8,112 nt of DNA from an uncultured Alphaproteobacteria bacterium. GTDB lineage: Bacteria > Pseudomonadota > Alphaproteobacteria > Rhodobacterales > Rhodobacteraceae. A program made the position numbers and the translations under genes. Below the pieces are notes generated by a model. The model ran no database searches and was not told the DNA's origin. It worked only from the letters and a program-made list of their open reading frames with translations. How positions within the stretch are numbered: position 1 is the stretch's first letter; each line of letters starts with the position of its first letter. Positions 1 through 6,700 of the stretch are shown in pieces. Location: NCBI GenBank assembly GCA_929200295.1, contig CAKMZE010000033.1, positions 1 through 8,112 of the forward strand. Reading direction: 5' to 3'.

Positions 1-54
1 AACCACCGACACGAGGATTTTCAATCCACTGCTCTACCCCTGAGCTACCCGGGC
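1..54 (-). tRNA. tRNA-Phe (anticodon GAA), 3' part cut off by the window edge
   Basis: Read on the minus strand, this gives an acceptor 5' strand GCCCGGG, then TA, a D-arm (GCTC, loop AGGGGTA, GAGC), an anticodon arm with loop TTGAAAA (anticodon GAA at 22-20), variable loop GTGTC and the 5' strand of the T-stem (GGTGG). The window ends inside the T-loop after TT, so the rest of the T-arm, the acceptor 3' strand and any encoded CCA lie outside. GAA decodes the phenylalanine codons UUC and UUU. The anticodon stem (GTGGA with TCCTC) has one U-U mismatch at tRNA positions 28/42; the other four pairs are Watson-Crick. The 5' end is placed at 54 because GCCCGGG is the expected start of a bacterial tRNA-Phe. 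Confidence 0.92.
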
Positions 55-75
55 TTGAAAGTGTAACTTTCAGGC
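53..75 (-). other. Hairpin in the 5' leader of tRNA-Phe
   Basis: A 10-bp inverted repeat with a three-base loop covers 53-62 and 66-75 (core TGAAAGT / ACTTTCA, one G-T pair). Its tRNA-side arm includes the first two bases of the mature tRNA. In the precursor RNA this would pair the leader across the RNase P cleavage site, in competition with the acceptor stem. It may be a processing or leader structure, or chance; nothing else supports a function. Confidence 0.4.
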
Positions 76-79
76 TTTT

Positions 80-108
80 GCTTTATGCGTAACTCTTTGC
101 AGTGTCCA
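80..108 (-). promoter_or_regulatory. Weak candidate tRNA-proximal promoter
   Basis: On the minus strand TGGACA (108-103) is followed after 17 bases by TAAAGC (85-80), which keeps only three of six -10 consensus bases. It would start transcription about 20 bases before the tRNA. The -35-like half is good and the -10 is poor. The better promoter-like pair at 222-249 is an alternative driver of the tRNA. Confidence 0.2.
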
Positions 109-221
109 GAGAAAAATAGTGATTATGAGAGAGGGTACATGAAATTAATCCCTCACCAAAACCCACAAATTTATGCTGCACTTCACAGTCAAAAGTATAG
201 TTAATCAATGACATGCCTCTC

Positions 222-249
222 ATTATAAAATATAAGCGGGCGCTTTCAA
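222..249 (-). promoter_or_regulatory. Candidate sigma-70-type promoter reading toward tRNA-Phe
   Basis: The minus strand has TTGAAA (249-244), a 16-base spacer and a perfect TATAAT (227-222). It is preceded by an A/T-only run (roughly 250-262) resembling an UP element. The predicted start is near 214-216, inside the gap and pointing at the tRNA about 160 bases away. It lies just beyond the bactofilin terminator, so it would begin a new transcription unit. The region is AT-rich, so chance hexamers are possible, but the match to both boxes is the best in the window. Confidence 0.45.
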
Positions 250-271
250 TTATATATAATATGATGAAACA

Positions 272-308
272 CAAAAAATAAGGCGCCGCAGGATTGCTGG
301 GCGCCTTA
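272..308 (-). terminator. Rho-independent terminator after bactofilin
   Basis: A perfect 9-bp inverted repeat, TAAGGCGCC (279-287) with GGCGCCTTA (300-308), can be extended inward by three more pairs (CAG/CTG) past a one-base bulge, leaving a five-base loop. On the minus strand the GC-rich stem is followed by TATTTTTTG (280-272), the expected U-tract. It begins 24 bases after the bactofilin stop codon and so ends the M23-bactofilin transcript. No comparable T-run follows on the plus strand. Confidence 0.87.
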
Positions 309-332
309 CAATTTGATCTGTAATTTTTTGAA

Positions 333-851
333 TTAAGCTTTTTCGGCTTTAGCCGTTTTTGGTGCAGGCATTTTTGCGGCGGCACCTGTTGCAAGCGGGT
401 CGTCTTGGCGTTGCACGGAGCCTTCAAAATGCGCGCCAGACTCGATGGCGATCGTTTTGTGGATGATATCACCTTCAACGCGTGCAGTGGAGGTGAGGCG
501 GACTTTGAGGCCACGTACACGGCCAACGACGCGGCCATTGACGACAACATCATCTGCGACGACCTCGCCCTTAACGGTTGCGCCTTCTCCGACGGTCAAA
601 AGATGCGCGCGGATGTCGCCCTCAACCTGACCTTCGATTTGCACATCACCAGTTGTCTTGATGTTACCCGTGATGTGGAGGTCTGATGCCAGCTGTGACG
701 CTGGTGGCTTTGCCTTTGGCGCTGCAGCCTTGAAATCCGGCGCAGGGGCAGGGGCAGGCGACGCAGGTTTAGGTGCGGTTGCGTCGGTTGTGGCCGCAGT
801 ATCTGTTGATGCTGCGGGACCAGGCTCATTGATTTTGCTTTTAGAAAACAT
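333..851 (-). CDS. Bactofilin family protein
   Basis: Bactofilins are cytoplasmic proteins that self-assemble into filaments or membrane-associated patches and localise cell-wall enzymes or other partners. This 172-residue protein has the usual layout: a disordered Ala/Pro/Lys-rich N-terminus (about 1-53), a beta-helical bactofilin core (about 54-148), and a short Ala/Lys-rich tail. The core starts with SDLHITGNIKTTGDVQIEGQ and continues with repeating hydrophobic-x-hydrophobic and Gly turns (VEGDI, VKGEV, VNGRVVGRV, VEGDI, FEGSV). There is no signal peptide or membrane segment. The ATG at 851-849 lies inside the end of the M23 gene (11-bp overlap), with only a weak AAGAG 9 bases upstream, so translation is probably coupled. 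The start looks right because the family commonly begins with MFSK-like sequences. A terminator follows 24 bases after the stop. The partner gene suggests a role in cell shape or envelope growth, an inference from BacA/CcmA-peptidase pairs in other bacteria. Confidence 0.95.
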   Translation of the reverse strand: MFSKSKINEPGPAASTDTAATTDATAPKPASPAPAPAPDFKAAAPKAKPPASQLASDLHITGNIKTTGDVQIEGQVEGDIRAHLLTVGEGATVKGEVVADDVVVNGRVVGRVRGLKVRLTSTARVEGDIIHKTIAIESGAHFEGSVQRQDDPLATGAAAKMPAPKTAKAEKA

Positions 852-2154
852 CTTGTCCAGCTCTTATATAAATCATTGGGTTGACAGGCGTGCCACCGAC
901 ACGGACCTCGTAGTGAAGATGCGGCCCAGTTGACCGTCCAGAATTGCCCATATCACCAATCCGTTCCCCACGCGAGACCCTTTCGCCGACTGAGACGCGA
1001 ATCCGGTTAAGATGAGCATAGCGCGTTTCGATACCGAATTCATGTTGAATTTTAATCAGACGCCCATAGCCTGATGACCACCCTGCATGGGTGACGACGC
1101 CATCGGCTGTTGAGTAGATGGGGGTGCCAACGGGGCCTGCAAAATCAGTGCCCGCATGAAGCCGGCCCCAGCGCTGCCCAAAGCCTGATGTAAAGCGGAA
1201 GTTGCTTTTGACTGGGATATCAAATGGCGCGCGTTCGGCGGCAATTCGGTAGAGGTTGATACGGTCCATCGCGCCCAAAATCTGATTGGCGCGCATTGCG
1301 TCAGGGTCAGGAGGGCCGCCGCGGGTTGAAAATTGGATTGGTGTCAGGGGCCCGCCTTGGCCGGAATACCCGCGTCGTACTTGGGACAAGAGATTTTCTG
1401 GGTTCATGCCAGCGGCACGGAACATCTTATCTAACGGTTCGACAGAGACCAGCATTGCCTCTTCTAATTGGCGGAAGATCTCATCGTTTTTGTCTTGTAA
1501 GAGCCGCAGCTCGAGCTCTTTTTCAGCGGCATGATTAAGTGCGAATTGTGCGTCCGCGGCAATCAGATCACGTTCGGCGGCGGTATCTGCGAGTGCGGCG
1601 GCCAATAGATCAACGGTTCCAGCGGCTTCCTCACCCAGTGATGCGGCCTTTTGCCCGTCTGGATCTTGCTGAAGCAGGCTGAGCTGTCCGCGCGCATCCT
1701 CACGCTCGACCATGGTGTTGCGCAATGTGGATTGCACCACCTCAAGCCCGGTTTCTAATTCGCGACGCTGTTCTTCTGAGCGCAAAAGCTCTGATTGCAT
1801 CATCGAAATTTGCGTTAGTGCCGCGTTAAAGCGGTTTTGCGCGGCCACGGCCTCTTCTGCGCGGATATCACGCTCGCTTGAAAGCGCATTGAGGCGCTGT
1901 TCGTAAACGAGCTGATTGCGCTGCGCCTGCGCACGGAAATTACCAGAACCGATGCTGTCCATGAGCAGGATCGCGGTTGCGATGATGGTCCAAGCGAGGA
2001 CCAAAGCCGCGCCAGTCCAGGCAACAAGCTGTGTTTCCGACCGGAGCCGTATAAACCGTGTTTCTTGGTCAGACCGCAAAAATAACCGCTTCTCTGGGAA
2101 ACGTTTTTCCAGCCATCCATGAACCCGTTGCGTAAATCGTAGCCGCACGTCCAC
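841..2154 (-). CDS. Membrane-anchored M23 family metallopeptidase with coiled coil
   Basis: This is a predicted peptidoglycan hydrolase of the LytM/M23 zinc endopeptidase family acting in the periplasm. The 437 residues comprise a basic cytoplasmic tail (about 1-42), one transmembrane helix (about 43-66), a long charged coiled-coil region (about 72-235), a Gly/Pro-rich linker, and a C-terminal M23 domain (about 318-430). All zinc and catalytic signatures are present: H333 and D337 in HAGTDFAG, H381 in YAHL, H412 and H414 in GPHLHYE. The domain therefore looks active, unlike the degenerate EnvC/NlpD type. Positive residues before the helix predict an N-in, C-out orientation. There is no in-frame ATG before residue 65. 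The listed start is GTG (2154-2152), but AGGG at 2160-2157 is only two bases from it and eight bases from a second GTG at 2148-2146, so the protein may begin two codons later. The last 11 bp overlap bactofilin, suggesting the two proteins work together. A 169-bp gap upstream makes it likely the first gene of a two-gene operon. Confidence 0.95.
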   Translation of the reverse strand: MDVRLRFTQRVHGWLEKRFPEKRLFLRSDQETRFIRLRSETQLVAWTGAALVLAWTIIATAILLMDSIGSGNFRAQAQRNQLVYEQRLNALSSERDIRAEEAVAAQNRFNAALTQISMMQSELLRSEEQRRELETGLEVVQSTLRNTMVEREDARGQLSLLQQDPDGQKAASLGEEAAGTVDLLAAALADTAAERDLIAADAQFALNHAAEKELELRLLQDKNDEIFRQLEEAMLVSVEPLDKMFRAAGMNPENLLSQVRRGYSGQGGPLTPIQFSTRGGPPDPDAMRANQILGAMDRINLYRIAAERAPFDIPVKSNFRFTSGFGQRWGRLHAGTDFAGPVGTPIYSTADGVVTHAGWSSGYGRLIKIQHEFGIETRYAHLNRIRVSVGERVSRGERIGDMGNSGRSTGPHLHYEVRVGGTPVNPMIYIRAGQDVF

Positions 2155-2323
2155 ATCCCTATGTCATCTGATGTCGCAAACTAATCGATGCGATTGCAAG
2201 AGTATTGGTAAAGCGATGGCTGTTGTGTCGCAACAGGTAGGATGCAAATTATATAAAAATTATCTTATAGTAAGCACAAAATTAGGCGGTTACTCGCGTA
2301 TTGGATTTGTGGATGTTGGTTGT
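2155..2323 (-). promoter_or_regulatory. Upstream region of the M23-bactofilin operon
   Basis: This is the gap between the DUF455 stop and the M23 start. The minus strand has a perfect TATAAT (2253-2248) in an A/T-rich stretch, with a second -10-like GATAAT/TATAAG just upstream, but no convincing -35 at 16-18 bases; the nearest, TTGTGC, is 20 bases away. Downstream, in the presumed 5' leader, lie a 6-bp hairpin with a 5-base loop (2220-2236, CTGTTG/CAACAG) and a TTGCGACA element that occurs twice (2233-2226 and 2179-2172). I see no clear terminator for the DUF455 gene here, so read-through is possible. Confidence 0.35.
2157..2160 (-). promoter_or_regulatory. Ribosome binding site deciding the M23 start
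   Basis: AGGG on the minus strand lies 2 bases before the GTG at 2154 and 8 bases before the in-frame GTG at 2148. Spacing favours the second GTG. An ATG at 2156-2154 is out of frame with the peptidase, and an in-frame TGA at 2166-2164 excludes longer versions. Confidence 0.5.
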
Positions 2324-3136
2324 TTACTTATTTGGTTGCGCGAGCGGCCAATAAAAATCGGGGGGGATTCCCGCCTCGGCACGTTTTTCTTCGTTGAAGG
2401 GGGGGCGTAGTGAGCCGTGGAAGTATTGTCTGACCAAAGCATGAAATGTTGGTGTTGGGTCGCAACCCTCACGCCCACACAGATAATGGAACCATTTTGA
2501 ACCGTAAGCGACGTGATGCACTTCTTCTGCGTAGATCATCTCGAGCGCCTCTACCGCGTCATGGGCTTTGGCCTGCTTAAACAGCTTGATCATGCCGGGG
2601 GTAACATCGAGGCCGCGGGCCTCAAGCACCATGGGCACCACGGCGAGCCTGCCTTTGAAATCTGTTGCTGTATCCTCTGCTGCGCGCCACATGCCAGCGT
2701 GCGCGGGCAGGGCGCCATAATAGCTGCCCGCCGCCTCAAGACAATCACTCATTAGGTTGAAGTGCTTTGATTCTTCATCGGCTGCTTTGACCCAGTCATC
2801 ATAATACCCAATCGGCATCTCGATATCTGAGAAGCGTGCGATCACATCCCAATGCAGGTCAACCGCGTTCAGCTCAATATGCGCAACCGCGTGCATCATG
2901 GCGATTCGCCCTTCGGGTGTGCCGGGTTTGCGCAATGGAACCTGATGAGGGTCGAGCAACGCAGGCTTTTCAGGCCGCGCGGGTTTTTCAGGTGGAGAGG
3001 CCGTGCCAATTTCTGGTATCTCGCCTTTGGCGCGTGCCTCTTGCCAAAGTGCTGCATATTTGCGCGAAATTGTAGTTTTTGCGCGGCCATCAGCTGTGGT
3101 CAGCACATCACATGCCATTTCTGCGAGTGGTTTCAT
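2324..3136 (-). CDS. DUF455 family ferritin-like protein (putative diiron protein)
   Basis: The family (DUF455, PF04305) has a ferritin-like four-helix fold, and its biochemical function is not established to my knowledge. The 270 residues start with a short helical segment (about 1-40), a Pro/Lys-rich linker (about 46-73), and then the helical bundle (about 75-240). Likely metal ligands sit where a diiron site would need them: E88 in HIELNA, E121/E122 with H125 in DEESKHF, E172 in LEARGLD, and E204/E205 with H207/H208 in YAEEVHH. The carboxylate and ExxH spacing resembles diiron oxygenases such as MiaE-type proteins. The C-terminus (PPFNEEKRAEAGIPPDFYWPL) is typical of the family as I know it. 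There is no signal peptide, so it is cytoplasmic. The ATG (3136-3134) shares its A with the TAA of bcp (TAATG), and I see no separate Shine-Dalgarno sequence, so it is probably translated by re-initiation after bcp. That context hints at a peroxide- or iron-related role, which is inference only. Confidence 0.92.
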   Translation of the reverse strand: MKPLAEMACDVLTTADGRAKTTISRKYAALWQEARAKGEIPEIGTASPPEKPARPEKPALLDPHQVPLRKPGTPEGRIAMMHAVAHIELNAVDLHWDVIARFSDIEMPIGYYDDWVKAADEESKHFNLMSDCLEAAGSYYGALPAHAGMWRAAEDTATDFKGRLAVVPMVLEARGLDVTPGMIKLFKQAKAHDAVEALEMIYAEEVHHVAYGSKWFHYLCGREGCDPTPTFHALVRQYFHGSLRPPFNEEKRAEAGIPPDFYWPLAQPNK

Positions 3137-3603
3137 TATAACGACTGCACAGCGTCGAGAACGGCATCCACATGCCCGGGCACTTTAACTTTGCGCCAGA
3201 TTTGCGCGATTTTGCCGTTTTCATCAATGAGGAACGTCGCGCGCTCAATGCCCATGTAGGTTTTGCCATACATGCTTTTTTCGACCCATGTGCCGTATCT
3301 TTCGCAAACATCGCCCTCTTCATCTGAAAGAAGCGGGATGCCCAGCTCGTATTTGGCGCGGAATTTGCTGTGCTTTTTCAACGTATCTTTGGATATCCCC
3401 CAAATGATCGCGCCTGCGGCTGCAAAATCAGCGGTTTTTTCGGTAAAGCCGATTGCTTCTTTGGTGCAGCCGGGTGTGTCATCCTTTGGGTAAAAGTAAA
3501 CCACAACCTTTTGGCCCGTTTGCCCAGACAGCACGGCGGTTTCATCGTTATCTGTTGGCAATGAAATCTCTGGTGCCATATCGCCGACTTGTAAAACTGT
3601 CAT
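3136..3603 (-). CDS. bcp: Thioredoxin-dependent peroxiredoxin, Bcp/PrxQ type
   Basis: It reduces hydrogen peroxide and organic hydroperoxides in the cytoplasm using a reactive cysteine recycled by thioredoxin. The protein is 155 residues, the standard Bcp length. Visible signatures are FYPKDDTPGCTKEA with T43 and peroxidatic C46, the WGISKD segment, GDVCERYGTW with C100, and GIERATFLID with the conserved Arg (R121). The resolving cysteine found five residues after the peroxidatic one in E. coli Bcp is replaced by I51, leaving C100 as the only other cysteine. I set the start at 3603 (MTVLQVGDMAPEISLP) because AAAGGA (3617-3612) stands 8 bases before it and the length fits. The open frame continues upstream to 3783, but that extension has no family resemblance and would run into the divergent gene. 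Its TAA overlaps the ATG of the DUF455 gene by one base. It is the first gene of this minus-strand unit. Confidence 0.96.
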   Translation of the reverse strand: MTVLQVGDMAPEISLPTDNDETAVLSGQTGQKVVVYFYPKDDTPGCTKEAIGFTEKTADFAAAGAIIWGISKDTLKKHSKFRAKYELGIPLLSDEEGDVCERYGTWVEKSMYGKTYMGIERATFLIDENGKIAQIWRKVKVPGHVDAVLDAVQSL

Positions 3604-3704
3604 GTGTTGGGTCCTTTGATGGGTTGTGCTTTGCTGGTATTGTTTTAATGCGCTATGCGCAAAGTTAAAGACGAAAGCATCCCAGGATCGAGGCAAAGGC
3701 CTGA
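3604..3704. promoter_or_regulatory. Divergent promoter region between bcp and the AsmA-like gene
   Basis: About 100 bp must contain start signals for both directions. On the plus strand TTGCTG (3631-3636) and TATGCG (3654-3659) are 17 bases apart, each a half match to sigma-70 boxes. A 13-base palindrome TGCGC-TAT-GCGCA (3649-3661) overlaps that -10, flanked by TTAA at 3645-3648 and 3665-3668, and could be an operator. I found no convincing minus-strand promoter for bcp. Confidence 0.3.
3612..3617 (-). promoter_or_regulatory. Ribosome binding site of bcp
   Basis: AAAGGA on the minus strand with 8 bases to the ATG at 3603. It fixes the start of the peroxiredoxin at MTVLQ rather than the longer open frame. 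Confidence 0.8.
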
Positions 3705-6700
3705 ATGACGCAAACGCCCCCAACAGAGCAGAGCTCGCAAAAGGCCCCGCCGGCCAAGCGGATGCCACGGCTGCGTATCGCATGGCATGGGCTGCGTGTA
3801 TTGGCCTGGCTGATTTGTGTGCCGATCATCTTTGTTGTTATCGCATGCCTCATCATGCTGGATCGCGAGATTGAGGCGCCAACATGGGTCAAATCAAGCC
3901 TTATTGATAACATTGCCGAGGTGACAGGCGATGGCACGCTGACAATCGGTGAGATTTATCTGCATGTTGGCACAGACCTTCATCCAAGAGTACGGATGCA
4001 AGATATTGAAGTTCGCGATGCCCAAGGGTTTAGCCTTGCACGTGTTCGCGATATCGGCGGTATCATTTCCCCGCGTGGTGTGCTGTTTGAAGGCACAGTG
4101 TTGTTGCAAGATGTACAACTGTCTGGCGCACAGATTGATTTGCGGCGTGATGCGGATGGATCGGTCGCGCTTGCCTTTGCGCAAGATACAGGGCCAGTTG
4201 AACAAGCCCCGGATTTGGTGGGCTTATTTGACGAGCTTGATCAAGTGTTAGAACACCCTGCGCTTGCAGCACTCGAACAGCTATCTGCCGTAAATCTGAT
4301 TTTGCGTTATGTTGATGCCCGTGCAAACCGTGCGTGGACAGTTGATGGCGGGCAAATCCGCATTGATCTGCGCGATCAAAAGACTGATTTACGTGGGGAG
4401 TTCGCAGTGCTGTCAGGGGGTGACACCGTCACAACGCTGGTCGCGAATTACACCCGTGAACGCGGTGGGCGGGCTGCACGCTTTGGCGTTGATATTACGG
4501 ATGTCTATGCAAAAGATCTTGCGACACAATCGGCTGCATTGGGGTGGTTGTCAGGGTTTGACGGACCGTTGTCTGCGAATTTGCGCACAAACCTGAATGC
4601 AGATGGTCAGCTTGGGCTTCTTAATGCGACATTGGAGATGGGGGCAGGAGCGTTGCAACCAAATGCAGCGACCACCCCGTTTTCGTTTGATGCAGCCAAG
4701 GCCTATCTCGAGTTTGATCCCGCTGATGGGCGTATCCAGTTTGATCTCATCGAGGTCGAGAGCGCAGTGGGGCGATTTCTAGCGGAAGGGGTCGCCTTGA
4801 TAGAAGAGGTGGGGGCAGGACTACCACAAAGCTTGATCGGGCAGTTTCAATTCCGCGATATGCAATTAAACCCGACCGAGGCGTTGCCTGCACCGATTGA
4901 TGTTGATCAAGCGCAAATCGATTTTCGTCTCGGCGTTGCGCCGTTTCATCTTGAGGTTGGTCAATTCCATCTCGCCGGAGAGGCATTTGTTCTATCTGGA
5001 GTGGCTGAGGCCATTGCGCAAGAAAGTGGGTGGCAAACATCTGTGGATTTGCAAAGCGATGTGATTACAAAAGATGCGGTTCTGTCCTTTTGGCCTTTGG
5101 GAGCTGTGTCAAAGGTGCGTGCTTGGGTGAATGAACATCTTGATATTGGCAACCTAGGTGGGCTGCATGTTTCAGTGCGAAAAACGCCGACGACCCCTCT
5201 GCAAGTTGCGGGCAATTATACGTTTTCCCAAACACAAATGCGTCCTTTACGTGGGGCACCGCCCATTACGCATGCGTCGGGTTATGCGAGCTTTGGCGAT
5301 AACCAGTTCTTTGTGATGCTTGAAGAGGGTCGCGTGACCCCGCCGATTGGTGGGCGTTTAGATATTTCGGGAACCTCAATGGCCGTCTTGGATACCACAT
5401 CGAAGCGGTCACCGACACGTCTGGATTTGCATTTCGACGGGAGCCTGAACGCCACCCTTTCTCTGCTTGAGCAGCCCGCGTTTGGGAATGCATCTGAGAT
5501 CGGTATGCCCGCGACATTTGAAAGAGGGACTGCACGTACTCATGTGAAAATGGCCCTACCTATGGCGCGTGAGTTTGCACCGGGTGAGATCGTCTATGAT
5601 GTCACATCTGACTTGCGCCGGGTTGAAACCACGCGATTGATACCTGATCGCGCGCTGACGTCTGAGAGGCTAAGCGTTGTTGCAGATAATGATGGGATGT
5701 CGATCACAGGGCGAGCAGCGATTGACGGTGTCGCGTTTGATGGGCAATGGCGCAATCCAAAAGATGAGGCGCAGGCAAATATGTTAACGGCAGATGTAGT
5801 GTTATCAGAGCTATTTCTTGAGCGCTTTGACATCGCATTGCCGCCGGGCACTGTGTCAGGGCGCGGACGTGGACAGATTGAGCTAACTTTCGAGGATGCC
5901 CAAGCGCCAGAGTTCACATTGACGTCCGATCTACGTGGTGTGCGTGTGGCTATCCCTGCTGTTGGCTGGTCAAAACCCGCAGATGCATCTGGAGATCTAC
6001 GTGTCGAAGGTGCGCTGGGTGCCCGGCCAAGAGTTGATAAGCTGGCTATTAGCGGGGGTGGTCTAGAGATCGCGGGACGTATGAGCTTTCGTAGCAATGG
6101 CGGGCTTGATCGGGCTATATTTGATACGTTCCGCGTTGGTAATTGGCTCAATGCGCCGATTACATTGCGCGGGCAGGGGCGCGGGCGTCCTTATGCAGTG
6201 GCCATTCGGGGTGGGTATATGGATTTGCGTCGTGCGCAGTTTGGGGCAGGGGGCGGCGAGAGCGGTCCACTATCAATCGCGTTGGACCGTTTGCAAGTGA
6301 CCGAAGGCATCGCGCTCACCCGGTTTTCGGGCGAATTTGAAGCAACCGACGGCTTTGCAGGGCGTTTTGAAGCTCATGTTAATCAGGCGTCAAAGGTGAG
6401 CGGCACAGTGCTGCCGCGCAATGGCAAATCAGCGGTGCGGTTACGCTCGGATGATGCGGGTGGCGTGATCCGCGCGATTGGGTTTTCAGAAGATACATAC
6501 AATGGAAACCTTGATATTACGCTCAGCCCAACGCGGCAGGCTGGTGTTTTTGATGGCAGTCTTGCCATCCGCAGCCTGCGATTGCGGGATGCGCCCGCAA
6601 TGGCCGCACTCTTGGATGCGATTTCTGTCATTGGCTTGCTACAGCAGCTCGACGGGCAAGGGCTCGCCTTTGACGAAATTGACGCAAATTTCCGCCTGAC

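Larger units (their letters stand above)
55..332. other. AT-rich gene-free stretch between tRNA-Phe and bactofilin
   Basis: This 278-bp interval is visibly richer in A/T than the flanking genes. It holds the bactofilin terminator (272-308), the TTGAAA-N16-TATAAT promoter candidate (222-249) and the tRNA leader hairpin (53-75). The only open frame of note is a 43-codon minus-strand frame (214-83) without a Shine-Dalgarno sequence, which I do not call as a gene. I recognise no known RNA family in it. Confidence 0.7.

Noticed and set aside
131..154. GAGGG/CCCTC inverted repeat as a second terminator before tRNA-Phe
   Set aside because: The stem is only five pairs with a 14-base loop, and the T-run lies about 13 bases beyond it on the minus strand.
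164..192. TTGACT on the minus strand at 192-187 as a -35 for the tRNA
   Set aside because: No -10-like hexamer is found at 16-18 bases; the sequence at that spacing is TTTGTG.
83..553. 156-codon minus-strand frame overlapping the 3' half of bactofilin
   Set aside because: Most of it is the bactofilin coding sequence in another frame, and the transcript would cross the terminator. Only the last 43 codons lie in the gap, and those are discussed as a weak possibility.
1815..2156. 113-codon minus-strand frame starting with the ATG at 2156
   Set aside because: It is a shifted frame within the M23 gene with no family resemblance, while the M23 frame encodes a clear transmembrane helix, coiled coil and catalytic domain.
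2286..2300. Possible terminator after the DUF455 gene (GCG...CGC near 2287-2298)
   Set aside because: Only about three pairs form on the RNA of the relevant strand, too weak for a terminator.
3604..3783. Upstream in-frame extension of the bcp reading frame (60 extra residues)
   Set aside because: The extension has no resemblance to Bcp, would overlap the start of the divergent AsmA-like gene, and the internal ATG at 3603 has a well-placed AAAGGA.
5594..6151. 185-codon minus-strand frame inside the AsmA-like gene
   Set aside because: It is the antisense shadow of a clear long coding sequence. It is Ser/Arg/Pro-rich in the way typical of reverse-strand frames and has no recognisable domain.
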